From the NCBI RefSeq assembly GCF_003226555.1, contig NZ_QKQS01000013.1:409890-473889 (forward strand): DNA of 64,000 nucleotides, given 5' to 3'. A program made the translations under genes and the position numbers. Of the stretch, positions 28,203-39,676 are shown piece by piece. The DNA is from Rhodopseudomonas palustris (GTDB taxonomy: Bacteria > Pseudomonadota > Alphaproteobacteria > Rhizobiales > Xanthobacteraceae). The notes under the pieces are model-generated. The model did not search any database. It saw only the letters and a list, made by a program, of their open reading frames with translations, and was not told the DNA's origin. Within the stretch, counting starts at the first letter, position 1; each line of letters begins with the position of its first letter.

Positions 28203-29234
28203 CTATCCTGGAATCCCGCGATTGCGCAACACCAAGCACGCCTGCCCGGCCCGGCGGATTTGCTTGCACAGATCGTCTGCCTCGTGGCGCGTGTCGGCAC
28301 CGATCCGCACTTGATAGAAGGTCCGTGTACCGCGGCTGCGGAACACGGCGCTCAGCAGCGTCGGATCGCGCTCGCCGATCACGGAGCTCAGCCGCGCCAT
28401 CGCCCGCGCGTAGCTCGCCAGCGCCCGGTTGCGACTAAAGCCGGCGGCAAGCTGCACGCCCCACGGCCGGTCGGCGCCGAGTTTGACGCGTTGTTCAAGC
28501 TCGGCAACGAACGGGTTCGGCGCGCGCTTCAGCAGCGCCATCAGCGTGCGGCAATCGGTGTCGGCCTTTGCTTCCGGCAGCTTCGCGGCGCGCCCCGCCT
28601 TTGCCCAGTCGTCGACCGAACTGCCGGTGATCGCGTACACGTAGTCCCGCGTCTGCAGCGGCATGCCGCCGGTGCCGGCGAGCCATTCCTGCACCCGGCG
28701 CGGCCCGGCATTGTAGGCCGCGGCCGCCAGGCCGAGATTGCCGAACTGCTCGCGCAACTCCTTCAGAAACTCGGCCGACTTCGGCAGCGCCTGCACCGGG
28801 TCGAACGGATCGAGCAGCCGGCGTTCGCTGGCAGTGCCGGGCATGAACTGGGCGATCCCTTGCGCGCGCTTGCCGCTCCGCGTCACCGGCCCGACTGCAT
28901 CGGGCTGGAACCGGCTCTCCTGCCAGATCACGCGGGCAAAGAATTCCAGCGGCAGGTCATGGGCCTTGGCGGCGGATTCGATCATCAGGCAGATCGACTG
29001 GCGCGTATCAGGATCTCCATCCTTCTCGGCCGCATCGGTCGGCTTGCCGCTGGGCTGAACAGAATCGGGCGCAGCCGACGGCTTGGCTGGTTCCGCGGCA
29101 GGCGGTGGCGTGGTGGTCTCGGTTGCGGCAGGCGGCGACCTGTCAGGTTTTGGCGGGGGCGTGTCCTCCGCACGCGCCGCGGTGAGCGCAACTAAGGAGA
29201 GCACGACTGCGCCGAGCCAACGCGGCCGACTCAT
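28203..29234 (-). CDS. Lytic murein transglycosylase (SLT family)
   Basis: A 343-residue secreted peptidoglycan lyase. Residues 1-22 are a signal peptide ('VVLSLVALTAARA'). A Pro/Thr/Ala-rich linker runs to about residue 75. The goose-lysozyme-like SLT domain follows, with catalytic Glu in 'VIWQESRFQPDAVG', plus 'AQGIAQFMPGTA' and 'AAAYNAGPRRVQEW'. The C-terminal 80 residues ('FYQVRIGADTRHEADDLCKQ') resemble a SPOR-like module that would bind denuded glycan at septa. The ATG at 29234 is preceded by AAGGAAAA; upstream in-frame codons belong to an Arg-rich stretch. Confidence 0.9.
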   Translation of the reverse strand: MSRPRWLGAVVLSLVALTAARAEDTPPPKPDRSPPAATETTTPPPAAEPAKPSAAPDSVQPSGKPTDAAEKDGDPDTRQSICLMIESAAKAHDLPLEFFARVIWQESRFQPDAVGPVTRSGKRAQGIAQFMPGTASERRLLDPFDPVQALPKSAEFLKELREQFGNLGLAAAAYNAGPRRVQEWLAGTGGMPLQTRDYVYAITGSSVDDWAKAGRAAKLPEAKADTDCRTLMALLKRAPNPFVAELEQRVKLGADRPWGVQLAAGFSRNRALASYARAMARLSSVIGERDPTLLSAVFRSRGTRTFYQVRIGADTRHEADDLCKQIRRAGQACLVLRNRGIPG

Positions 29235-29439
29235 GCGCGGTTTTCCTTCACAGCCATATTCCTGCTCGGACAACGGACCAGCGATTCCTGGCGACGATCG
29301 GGAACGCATGATGGCCGAAACCGATCCGAATGCCAGAGGTGCGGCAGATCGCCCTCGGCGCTCCGCCGCATTGCTCAACAACGCCTGAAGACGGCGCGGC
29401 AATACCGCAAGCCTCGTTGCCGCCTCGTCTTTCCGGCAA

Positions 29440-31647
29440 TTGCTTGCTCGATCCATTGGACTACAACGTCGGTTCGAAACGCCACGCGCGAACCGCGGCA
29501 TCGATACCGCGGCTCGGATTCGCCAGGGGACGACGACCATCAAGCGCAAGCAACCCAAACAGCGCCGGCCGAAGAAGAAGCATCACGGCGGTCAGCCGCG
29601 CCCGTCGGCTGCGGCGCGAGCGCCGCTTCCTGACGACAGCACAGATGCCGCCGCGAACGTCGACGCTCCGCTTCCGGCCGAGCCGGCAGCAACCGAGCCT
29701 GCGCCGATGGCTGCCGAGCCGCGCCCGGCGGCGGTCAAACCGGAACCTTCCCCGAGGCAACACCCTGGGCCCAAGCCGAAGCAACCGCAGCTCAAACCGG
29801 TAAAACCTGTGCGCGGAACCGGGCAAACTTCGCCCACGCCCGCCGCAGCTCCTGCGACCGCGGTCCGGCCGCCCGCTACGCGCGCCAGCTTCCTTCCGCT
29901 CACTCTTTTGCTGGGCGTCTGCGACAGCCTGTTCGAGATGCTGCGCAACCGTCCGCAGCGGCTGCTGCTGTGGGTGCTCGGTCTCTATGGCACGTTGTGG
30001 TTCGTCAGCGCGATCAGTTTCCCTGGCCTGCCCGCGGTCGGCTACGAGATGGCGCTGTTCGGCAGCGAGCTGCAGGGCGGCTACTGGAAGTATCCACCGC
30101 TGGCGCCGTGGCTGACCGAGCTCGCTTCACTCGCCACCGGACGCTGGACCGGCGCACAGCTCCTGCTCGCGCTCGGATCGGCATTGATGACGCTGGCGCT
30201 GCTGTGGCGGCTCGGCGCTTCGATCGTCGGGGCCAGCGGCGCAACGCTCGCCGTGGCGCTGACGATCCTGATCGGCTGCTTCGGCCCGCAGGTTACCGCC
30301 TATGATCCGGCGATCGCCAGCCTCCCGTTTGCGGTCGCCGTGGTGCTGCTGTATCGCCGCGCCGTACTTGGCGGCGCAAGGTCGAGTTGGATCGGATTCG
30401 GCGTCGCTGCAGCGCTGCTGATCGCCACCAACCACGCCGGCGCCGCTCTCGTCCTCGTCCTCGTCGGACACCTTTTACTGACCAAACAAGGCCGCCGGCA
30501 CCTGGCGACCACCGGGCCGGCCGTCGCCGCAATTGCCTGTTTCGTCGTGCTGCTGCCGCATCTGATGTGGCTATCGCAAGCCCATGTCGCTGCGCTCACC
30601 CCCGAAGACGGAGCGAGCGGGCCGTGGCCGAAGATCGGCGCGGCATTCGCCTTTGTGTTCGGTCAAGTCGGATTGAACCTCGGACTGATCGTCGTCACCG
30701 CGCTGGCCTTGATCCCGCGTTTGCCGCTGCAGGGCGCGCCGACGGAGGTCGAGCTCGCGGCTCCGACGGCGTTCGATCGCTCGCTGCTGGTCTCCGTCGC
30801 GGTGCTGCCGTCGATCCTGGTGGCCTTCGGCAGTGTGGTCGGCTGGTTCACGATCGGCGCCTACACCGGCAGCGCGCTGGTAGCGTTCTCCGGCCTCGCC
30901 GTGGCCGCGCTGCTGCCGGCGCGGCTGTCGATCCGGGCACCGCGGCTCGCGATCGCCGCGTGGCTGCTCGTGCTGTTCGGAGTGCCGATCGGCTACGCCA
31001 CCTCGACCTACTCGCGCGCCTATGGCAGCGGCCCAGTGCCGACCGAGCTGTATCCCGCCAAGGCGCTGTCCAATGCCATGCAAGCGGTGTGGAAGAGCCG
31101 CACCACCCGCCCGCTCGACATCGTCACCGGCAGCGCCCGGGAAGCCGGATTTGTCGCGGCCTACGCGTCGCCGCGACCTTCGGTGTTCATCGATGCCGAT
31201 CCCGCCAAGAGCCCCTGGATTACTCCGGAACGTCTCAAGCGGTCCGGAACGCTCGTGGTATGGACAGCCGATGAATTCCAACGAACCGACGTGCTGCCCC
31301 CACCGTATCGCGCTGCATTGGGACAGACGGCACCGTTGATTGGCACGCTGGTGCTGCCGCTTGGCGGCGGCAAGCTCAAAGCCTACGGCTGGGCCATGAT
31401 CCCGCCCGAAGGTGTGGTGCTGTCGCCACCGGCCCCGCCCCCGGCCCCGCCGGCTCAGGCCGCGCCGCCGCCTTCCCCCGCTCAGCCGGAGTCTCCGCCA
31501 TCCGTTGCAGAGCCTCGTGCCCCTCCTCCAGAGCCGAAGGCCGAGCCGGCAGCGCCAAACCCGGCGCCGATCCCGCCGGCTTCGACCGAGGCCGCACCGG
31601 AAGGGCCATCACCGGCCGGCCCGCCACCGGCGCGGCGGGCCGAATAG
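29440..31647 (+). CDS. Membrane glycosyltransferase (family 39 / ArnT-like)
   Basis: A protein of up to 735 residues. The first 150 or so residues are basic and then Pro/Ala-rich, probably cytoplasmic and disordered. From about residue 165 ('LLLWVLGLYGTLWFV') it becomes a polytopic membrane protein with the GT-C style luminal loop 'YEMALFGSELQGGYWKYPPL', the usual dolichyl/undecaprenyl-phosphate-sugar transferase arrangement. The C-terminal 80 residues are again Pro/Ala-rich. It probably transfers a lipid-linked sugar to an envelope acceptor. The start is weak: TTG at 29440 is the furthest start; a later ATG inside the Pro-rich part is possible. Confidence 0.8.
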   Translation: MLARSIGLQRRFETPRANRGIDTAARIRQGTTTIKRKQPKQRRPKKKHHGGQPRPSAAARAPLPDDSTDAAANVDAPLPAEPAATEPAPMAAEPRPAAVKPEPSPRQHPGPKPKQPQLKPVKPVRGTGQTSPTPAAAPATAVRPPATRASFLPLTLLLGVCDSLFEMLRNRPQRLLLWVLGLYGTLWFVSAISFPGLPAVGYEMALFGSELQGGYWKYPPLAPWLTELASLATGRWTGAQLLLALGSALMTLALLWRLGASIVGASGATLAVALTILIGCFGPQVTAYDPAIASLPFAVAVVLLYRRAVLGGARSSWIGFGVAAALLIATNHAGAALVLVLVGHLLLTKQGRRHLATTGPAVAAIACFVVLLPHLMWLSQAHVAALTPEDGASGPWPKIGAAFAFVFGQVGLNLGLIVVTALALIPRLPLQGAPTEVELAAPTAFDRSLLVSVAVLPSILVAFGSVVGWFTIGAYTGSALVAFSGLAVAALLPARLSIRAPRLAIAAWLLVLFGVPIGYATSTYSRAYGSGPVPTELYPAKALSNAMQAVWKSRTTRPLDIVTGSAREAGFVAAYASPRPSVFIDADPAKSPWITPERLKRSGTLVVWTADEFQRTDVLPPPYRAALGQTAPLIGTLVLPLGGGKLKAYGWAMIPPEGVVLSPPAPPPAPPAQAAPPPSPAQPESPPSVAEPRAPPPEPKAEPAAPNPAPIPPASTEAAPEGPSPAGPPPARRAE

Positions 31648-31653
31648 AGAATT

Positions 31654-31680
31654 TCCGGTTCTGTTCCCGTCAGAACCGGA
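31654..31680. terminator. Perfect 10-bp hairpin after the glycosyltransferase gene
   Basis: TCCGGTTCTG (31654-31663) pairs with CAGAACCGGA (31671-31680), loop of seven bases, starting six bases after the glycosyltransferase stop. There is no T-run on the plus strand; on the minus strand it is followed by AAATTCTC. It lies in the convergent gap before clpA. Confidence 0.5.
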
Positions 31681-31703
31681 GCTCTGGTCCGGCTTCACAA
31701 ACG

Positions 31704-31729
31704 AAAAGGCCGACGATCGCTCGCCGGCC
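31704..31729 (-). terminator. Rho-independent terminator of clpA
   Basis: Read on the minus strand, GGCCGGCG (31729-31722) pairs with CGTCGGCC (31715-31708), with one G-U pair, around a 6-base loop. TTTTCGT follows (31707-31701). It starts 26 bases after the clpA stop. Confidence 0.75.
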
Positions 31730-31755
31730 CCTTCTTTCTACATTCGCTTTGCGGA

Positions 31756-34143
<2,388 letters not shown>

Positions 34144-34330
34144 TGCGTCCTCTATGTCCCCCGCTGATCATGATCGCCGCTGCACCGTGACGCAACAACA
34201 ACCTTTCCAGATATAGTGTCCAAACCTGATCGCGAAAGACCGGTTCCGTATCAGCCGTCCACCAGCAAGTCCGGGAAAACCCGCCTCCCTTCCCCGATGC
34301 AAGACCCATTCCGACTTCAGCAGCGCGCTG

Positions 34331-34729
34331 CTATTTTTTCTCCATCACGCATTGCAGTGGATGCTGGTGCTTCCGGGCGAAATCCATCACCTGCGTCACC
34401 TTGGTCTCGGCGATCTCGTAGGTGAAAACGCCGCACTCCCCGATGCCGTGGTGATGGACGTGGAGCATCACCTTGGTGGCCGCCTCGACGTCCATCTGGA
34501 AGAACTTCTCCAAAACGTGGACCACGAACTCCATCGGCGTGTAATCGTCGTTCAGGATCAGCACGCGATACAGATTTGGCCGCTTGGTGCGCGGTTTGGT
34601 CTTGGTGATGACCGAAGTCGACGGCGTATTCGGGCCGGAGCGCCCGCCTTCCCCGGCCATCAGAATGGGCCGGGTCGTCGGATCGCCGGCAGCGGCGGCA
34701 AAATCGTGGCTCAGAGTCGGTTGCAGCAT
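34331..34729 (-). CDS. clpS: ClpS adaptor (N-end rule)
   Basis: A 132-residue ClpS that delivers N-degron substrates to ClpAP. The core is '[20 protein letters not shown]' and '[20 protein letters not shown]', with the amino-acid pocket residues (NDD, TPMEFV, HxxG). A disordered N-terminal extension of about 45 residues, longer than in E. coli, engages ClpA. ATG 34729 is chosen; an ATG at residue 24 ('MAGEGG') is an alternative. It is 187 bases upstream of clpA. Confidence 0.94.
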   Translation of the reverse strand: MLQPTLSHDFAAAAGDPTTRPILMAGEGGRSGPNTPSTSVITKTKPRTKRPNLYRVLILNDDYTPMEFVVHVLEKFFQMDVEAATKVMLHVHHHGIGECGVFTYEIAETKVTQVMDFARKHQHPLQCVMEKK

Positions 34730-35119
34730 GGCTTTCGGTATTTGAACCCCCAGGGAACTTCCCAGACACCGGAACCGCGACCTGCGGTCAAGCCGCAAAG
34801 GCCGACGACGCGCACGGCGCAGCGGCTCCCGGCACGACGCGGCGGCGGAATACGGTAAATATGGGTCGAGTGCCGATTTGCTGCAAGCGGGGAGATTCCG
34901 GAGGCTCTGCAGATCCAGAGGCCTCCCCAAGGTCTGGCCGCCCTGGGGAGGTTAACGTCAGGTTGTGCTATTGCGGCAAATTCGGAGGGCGGCATTCAGG
35001 CGCCGTCAATCATGCGCCACGCTCCTCCGGCATTTGTGGCGCAGTTTAGTGAGTTTGGGCGCATCATTTTACGCGCCGTTTATCCATAGCGACCGATCCT
35101 GCCGATCGAATCAGGATCG
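34730..35119. other. 390-base intergenic region with overlapping inverted repeats
   Basis: No gene is supported between clpS and the TadG-like gene. GGAGGCTCTG (34900-34909) can pair with the CAGAGGCCTCC segment at 34916-34926. The same CCTCC can instead pair with GGGGAGG, since CCTCCCCA 34922-34929 complements TGGGGAGG 34944-34951. The two stems are mutually exclusive. Promoters for both divergent genes should lie here, but I cannot place them. Confidence 0.4.
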
Positions 35120-35121
35120 GT
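35092..35121 (+). promoter_or_regulatory. Hairpin over the translation start of the TadG-like gene
   Basis: ACCGATCCTG (35092-35101) pairs perfectly with CAGGATCGGT (35112-35121) across a 10-base loop. The right arm contains the only AGGA-like ribosome site before ATG 35129 and also the alternative GTG start at 35120. In the mRNA the stem would hide the initiation region. As DNA it could equally be an operator. Confidence 0.5.
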
Positions 35122-35128
35122 GACCGCC

Positions 35129-36547
35129 ATGTCTATTGTTTCCCTTATCTCGCCATTGATCCGCGAAGCCCGGCGCTTCCGGCGGGACCGCGGCGGCAAC
35201 ATCGCGGTCATCTTCGGAATTGTCTTGGTGCCCCTGCTGGGATTTGTCGGCGCGGCGGTGGATTATTCCCGCGCGTCCCGCGCGCGTAGTGCGATTCAGA
35301 CCGCGCTCGATTCCACCGCCCTGATGGTCGCGAAAGACCTCACCAGCGGCAAAATTGATGCGTCCAACGTCCAAAGCACAGCCAACACTTACTTCAATTC
35401 ACTCTACAACAACGCCGAAGCACCAAGTATCAAAGTCACCGCGGCGTACACACCGAAGACTTCCTCCGAAAACGCCAAGCTCGTCGTCGACGGCAGCGGC
35501 TCGATCAACACCGAGTTCATGAGAGTCATGAACATCACAACGATGACCGTCGGCGCGTCGTCGACCACCACCTGGGGCGGAACACGGCTTCGCGTGGCGC
35601 TGGCGCTCGACGTCACCGGCTCGATGGTCAACTACGGCTCCACCAAACTCGCCGAGCTGAAAACCGCAGCAAAGAAGCTGATCGACACACTCAAACAATC
35701 GGCAACGAGCACGGAAGACGTTTATGTTTCGATCGTGCCGTTCGACGTGTACGTCAACGTCGGAACAGGCAATAGCTCGGCCAGTTGGTTATCGTTCAAC
35801 TGGGAGGGCTACGGCACCTGCAGCCCGATATACTCCAACTGGTGGTCCTGGGAAAACGAGAAGGACTTCAACACCAAGGCGACCTGTCAAAAGGCCGGGA
35901 AAACGTGGACCGCCAGCAAAAAGAAGGACTGGGGCGGCTGCGTAACCGACCGCAATCAGGACTTCGATACGACCAAGGACGCTCCGACTTCCGGCAACAG
36001 CGGAACGTTGTTCCCGGCGACTAACGATACCCCGTGCCCTAAGCCGCTGCTCTCTCTGAAGTCAGTCTACGATTCAGCCGGCACCGACGAATCCACTGAT
36101 GAAAACACGCTGAAGGGCAAGATCAACCGTTTGACAGGAGCCGGCAACACCAACCAGGCTATCGGGCTGCAATGGGCGTGGCTCTCACTTCAAAGTACCG
36201 CGCCGCTGAATGCGCCGACCAAGGATCCTCAGTACAAGTACACGGACGCGATCATTCTGATGTCGGACGGGCTCAACACCGAGGACCGCTGGTACAATTC
36301 GGCGAGCGACATCGATGCCCGAGAAACGAAGCTCTGCAACAACATCAAACAGGGCAAGACCAAGGATGGGCCCGAGACGCTGCTCTATACGATCCAAGTC
36401 AACACCGATGGCGACCCAGAATCGGCGGTTCTCAAGGCCTGTGGACAGGACTCTGGCGGCTTCTTCTCGACCACCACTGCGGCAGGCATCAACGACATCT
36501 TCAACCAGGTCGGCGCCTCACTGACCAAGCTGCGGCTCTCAAAATAG
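35129..36547 (+). CDS. TadG-like protein with von Willebrand A domain
   Basis: A 472-residue envelope protein of the TadE/TadG group. The N-terminal Tad segment is 'RGGNIAVIFGIVLVPLLG' (membrane helix about residues 24-46) followed by 'AAVDYSRASRARSAIQTALD'. From about residue 155 there is a vWA domain with the metal-dependent adhesion motif 'LDVTGSM', split by a Cys/Trp-rich insert of about 100 residues, and 'ILMSDGLNTEDRW' near residue 380. TadG-like proteins belong to Tad/Flp pilus loci, but no other tad gene is in view, so the role is open. ATG 35129 or GTG 35120 may be the start. Confidence 0.88.
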   Translation: MSIVSLISPLIREARRFRRDRGGNIAVIFGIVLVPLLGFVGAAVDYSRASRARSAIQTALDSTALMVAKDLTSGKIDASNVQSTANTYFNSLYNNAEAPSIKVTAAYTPKTSSENAKLVVDGSGSINTEFMRVMNITTMTVGASSTTTWGGTRLRVALALDVTGSMVNYGSTKLAELKTAAKKLIDTLKQSATSTEDVYVSIVPFDVYVNVGTGNSSASWLSFNWEGYGTCSPIYSNWWSWENEKDFNTKATCQKAGKTWTASKKKDWGGCVTDRNQDFDTTKDAPTSGNSGTLFPATNDTPCPKPLLSLKSVYDSAGTDESTDENTLKGKINRLTGAGNTNQAIGLQWAWLSLQSTAPLNAPTKDPQYKYTDAIILMSDGLNTEDRWYNSASDIDARETKLCNNIKQGKTKDGPETLLYTIQVNTDGDPESAVLKACGQDSGGFFSTTTAAGINDIFNQVGASLTKLRLSK

Positions 36548-36930
36548 GCTAGGCATCGAGCCCTGCACCGGTATCGGCTCCGTCCCCCGGCTGGGATCCT
36601 ACGGCAGCGGCACTTCTCGATCGCCGCCGCCGGCTTCGAGACACGCCGTGCTGCACCGCGAAATTAGGACCGATCCATTCGAATCCTCGGCATCGACGCA
36701 ATAGATGCTTAACCTTTTCGAAACCGCCCGCTCCTAACCTTATCCCCTAAACATTCGCGCTCGCCGAAGAAAAGCCGCGTCAATTCAGCCGCTTACCCAA
36801 CTTCACGGGAGCAGCCGCTGGTGCCGGGCAAGCGGGTGATTCCAGCGCTGGATTGAAGTGTCGCCGGGACGGGCGGGCATAATTTTGCCTCACGGACCGG
36901 TGAATGATGACAGATCGGACGGGGACGTTC
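36548..36930. other. 383-base intergenic region
   Basis: The region between the TadG-like gene and the D,D-carboxypeptidase gene is visibly richer in A+T after 36660 (for example CTTAACCTTTTCG and CCTAACCTTATCCCC, two related 8-base cores 'TAACCTTx' about 30 bases apart). The promoter of the carboxypeptidase gene is expected here. I see no gene, RNA or clear terminator. Confidence 0.35.
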
Positions 36931-38655
36931 ATGCACCGCAATATCTTATTCCGCTCGCGGGCCCTGCGAGTTTGCGTGCTCGGCTTGGCCACGATCTCCG
37001 CTGTGGTGATCTTTACGACCGATAACGCGGATGCACGGCGGCGCCATAAGCACCATTCCCGCCACCACGTCGAGCGGAACGCCTACAATCCCGCGTTTGC
37101 GTCGATCATCGTCGACGGCAATTCCGGTGCGGTTCTGACTGCCACCAACCCCGACGGCCTCCGTCATCCGGCGTCGCTGACCAAGATCATGACGCTCTAC
37201 CTGCTGTTCGAGAAGCTCGAACAGGGCAAACTCAGCCTCGACAGTGAGATGGAAGTGTCCGAACACGCTTCCGAACAGGCACCGACCAAGCTCGGCCTGC
37301 GTCCCGGCTCGACGCTGCGGGTCGAGGACGCGATCAAGGGCCTGGTGACGCGCTCGGCCAACGACGCCGCCGTCGTGATCGCCGAAGCGGTCGGCGGCAG
37401 CGAGAGCGACTTCGCCAAGATGATGACGCGCAAGGCGCGCGCCCTCGGCATGTCGCGCACCGTTTACCGCAATGCGTCCGGCCTGCCCAACGACGAACAG
37501 GTCACGACCGCCCGTGATCAATCGATCCTCGGTCGCGCCATTCAGGACCGCTTCCCGCGCTACTATCGCTACTTCTCGACCAGCGTGTTCACCTATCGCG
37601 GTCAGGCGATCCGCAACCACAACCGATTGCTCGGAAACGTCGAGGGCGTCGACGGCATCAAGACCGGCTATACGCGCGCGTCGGGCTTCAACCTCGTCAC
37701 CTCGATGCACCGTGGAAACCGGTTCCTGATCGGCGTGGTGCTCGGCGGCCGCAGCGGCGGCTCGCGCGACGCTATCATGCGCAATCTGCTCGCCGAAAAT
37801 CTGGAAAAAGGCGCGACGCGCCGCACGGTCGCCGCCATCACCGAGCGCTCGTCGGGTTCGGACGAGACCGAGGTGGCCGACACCAGCCGCACCGCACCTG
37901 CGGTGCAGGTCCAAGGCGCCGTTCAGGTCGCGTCGGCAGGTCCAGAAGCCGTGCTTCCGACGCCGCGCCCCGCCGTGCCGCTGACGCGATCGGCCGCCGC
38001 GCCGGAACCGAAGCCGGAGCCCGGCCCGTTCAACAGCGGCAGCATCGAAACCAAGCCGCTCGTGATCATTCCCGGCTCGGCCGAACCGATGAAGCCGGTG
38101 CGGGTCAAGACGGTGCAGGTCAAATCCGCTCCGATCAAGCTCGCTTCCGCGGTCACTGCGCCGCCGGTCACCAGCGCCATTCCGCCGGCCCGGCGTGATC
38201 CGGCCGAGACCTCGAACGCCGCGATGGCCCGGGTCGAGACCCGGCCGGAGACGATCCAGCAGCCCGCTGGACACGGCACCGGACAAGGCGTGCTCGGCGT
38301 GCTCCCTGCCTCCAGCCTGTCGTCGAAGAACTCTCAGGCTCTCGCCTACGCCGACCCCGCGACAGTCCCCGCCGTGCAGCAGCAAGGTGCGATCAAGACG
38401 GTGTCCCACACCGGCTGGATCATTCAGGTCGGCGCAATGGAGAGCGAAACTGAAGCGCGCAAGCGGCTCGAAGCGGCGCGCGAACGCGCCAGCGGCTTGC
38501 TCGGCAAGGCCGACCCGTTCACCGAGACCGTCTCAACCAAAGGCGATCGCAAGCTCTACCGCGCGCGCTTCGCCGGGCTCGAGCGCGACGAAGCAGAAGC
38601 CGTTTGCCGCAAGCTGAAGCGCTCCGACATCTCCTGCTTCACCATCAAGAACTGA
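36931..38655 (+). CDS. D-alanyl-D-alanine carboxypeptidase with SPOR domain
   Basis: A 574-residue class C penicillin-binding protein (peptidase S11) that trims stem peptides in the periplasm. An N-terminal membrane or signal helix occupies about residues 10-30. The active-site triad motifs are S82-x-x-K85 ('ASLTKIM'), 'SAN' near residue 142 and 'KTG' near residue 243. A Pro/Ala-rich linker of about 170 residues leads to a C-terminal SPOR domain (last 75 residues, 'GWIIQVGAMESETEARKRLE'), which should target it to the septum. ATG 36931 follows GGGGACG; an in-frame ATG at 36904 would add nine residues. Confidence 0.92.
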   Translation: MHRNILFRSRALRVCVLGLATISAVVIFTTDNADARRRHKHHSRHHVERNAYNPAFASIIVDGNSGAVLTATNPDGLRHPASLTKIMTLYLLFEKLEQGKLSLDSEMEVSEHASEQAPTKLGLRPGSTLRVEDAIKGLVTRSANDAAVVIAEAVGGSESDFAKMMTRKARALGMSRTVYRNASGLPNDEQVTTARDQSILGRAIQDRFPRYYRYFSTSVFTYRGQAIRNHNRLLGNVEGVDGIKTGYTRASGFNLVTSMHRGNRFLIGVVLGGRSGGSRDAIMRNLLAENLEKGATRRTVAAITERSSGSDETEVADTSRTAPAVQVQGAVQVASAGPEAVLPTPRPAVPLTRSAAAPEPKPEPGPFNSGSIETKPLVIIPGSAEPMKPVRVKTVQVKSAPIKLASAVTAPPVTSAIPPARRDPAETSNAAMARVETRPETIQQPAGHGTGQGVLGVLPASSLSSKNSQALAYADPATVPAVQQQGAIKTVSHTGWIIQVGAMESETEARKRLEAARERASGLLGKADPFTETVSTKGDRKLYRARFAGLERDEAEAVCRKLKRSDISCFTIKN

Positions 38656-38684
38656 CCGGCGTTACGCATAAGCGCTGAGAACCA

Positions 38685-38720
38685 ACGCGACCGGGCTGTC
38701 CCGGTCGCGTTTTTCGTTTT
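38685..38720 (+). terminator. Rho-independent terminator of the D,D-carboxypeptidase gene
   Basis: ACGCGACCGGG (38685-38695), loop CTGT, CCCGGTCGCGT (38700-38710): a perfect 11-bp stem followed by TTTTTCGTTTT, 29 bases after the stop. Confidence 0.93.
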
Positions 38721-38892
38721 GGACGCCAACCGGCTCGCCCACGCGGCCGGCCCGCGCCAAGCGGGAAACCACTCGTCAATCATTAATCGATAAAAGTCGT
38801 GACAAAGGCCACGCCGAAACGGCGGGCATTGGGGCGTCACGACAGATTTCAGGACACTCGCAGTCTGTAGCGTTTAGTTGCGTTGCTGGAGT

Positions 38893-39621
38893 TTAGCTGC
38901 GATGCGTTCGAAGCAAGGTATCCTTGGCCGCGTTTACGCGGGCGGCAAGGTACGTCGACCCCCCTTGGTCGGGATGCAATTTCTTCATGAGAGTGCGGTG
39001 GGCCCGTCCGATCTCGTCCGGCCCCGCACCCGGCTGCAGGCCAAGGATCTCATAGGCTTCCTCGGTCGTCATTTTGCTGCCCGACGCTTGGCTACGCTGC
39101 CCCCCTGCCGCATCTCCATGCGCGTTCTGACGCCAAGCGGGAAACCGGCGGTCCAGATAGCTTTCAAGTAGCGCACAGCTCTCGGCGTCGAAGCCGGTCA
39201 GCATCGCGGCGAGTTGGCCGAGGTCGAACTCGTCGAGCGAGCGACCGGCATTGGGACCGGCCACGATCCGCCCGGTCATCGTACCGCTGTCGTGGTCCAG
39301 AACCATTTCCAGATAGGTCGAGCGTACCGTCGAGGCCTGCCCGCGCGAGCGTCCGCCGAAGCCTCCGAACAGTCCGCCGAGATTGCCGAAGCCGGCATTC
39401 TGCAGCGGCGTCCAGCCGAGCAGCCCGGCGCCGAACAGGCCGAGTGGAATCGCCACCGCCAGCTCGCCTTTGGCGCCGGTAAACAGCGCCGCCGCCAGCG
39501 TCACGATCCCGGCGGCAATCTTCAGCGCCCGCGCCAGCACCGCCGGATTGGCCGAGCGGAACATCTGCAGCAGCGTGTACAGCACGAAAACGGCGATGGC
39601 GCCGGCAATCAACGTAGGCAT
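38893..39621 (-). CDS. DnaJ-domain membrane protein
   Basis: A 242-residue protein with hydrophobic N-terminal segments (about residues 3-20, 35-50 and 55-70), a Gly/Phe-rich loop ('NLGGLFGGFGG') and a C-terminal J domain ('EEAYEILGLQPGAG', HPD motif in 'KKLHPDQGGS' near residue 213). J domains stimulate DnaK/Hsp70, so this is probably a membrane-anchored co-chaperone (DjlA-like arrangement but shorter). It is preceded by the vWA gene on the same strand with 55 bases between them. Confidence 0.88.
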   Translation of the reverse strand: MPTLIAGAIAVFVLYTLLQMFRSANPAVLARALKIAAGIVTLAAALFTGAKGELAVAIPLGLFGAGLLGWTPLQNAGFGNLGGLFGGFGGRSRGQASTVRSTYLEMVLDHDSGTMTGRIVAGPNAGRSLDEFDLGQLAAMLTGFDAESCALLESYLDRRFPAWRQNAHGDAAGGQRSQASGSKMTTEEAYEILGLQPGAGPDEIGRAHRTLMKKLHPDQGGSTYLAARVNAAKDTLLRTHRS

Positions 39622-39676
39622 GAGATCAATATAAGTCGGCCGTACCGAAAAAGCACCGGCGAGCCCGCGACCGGCT

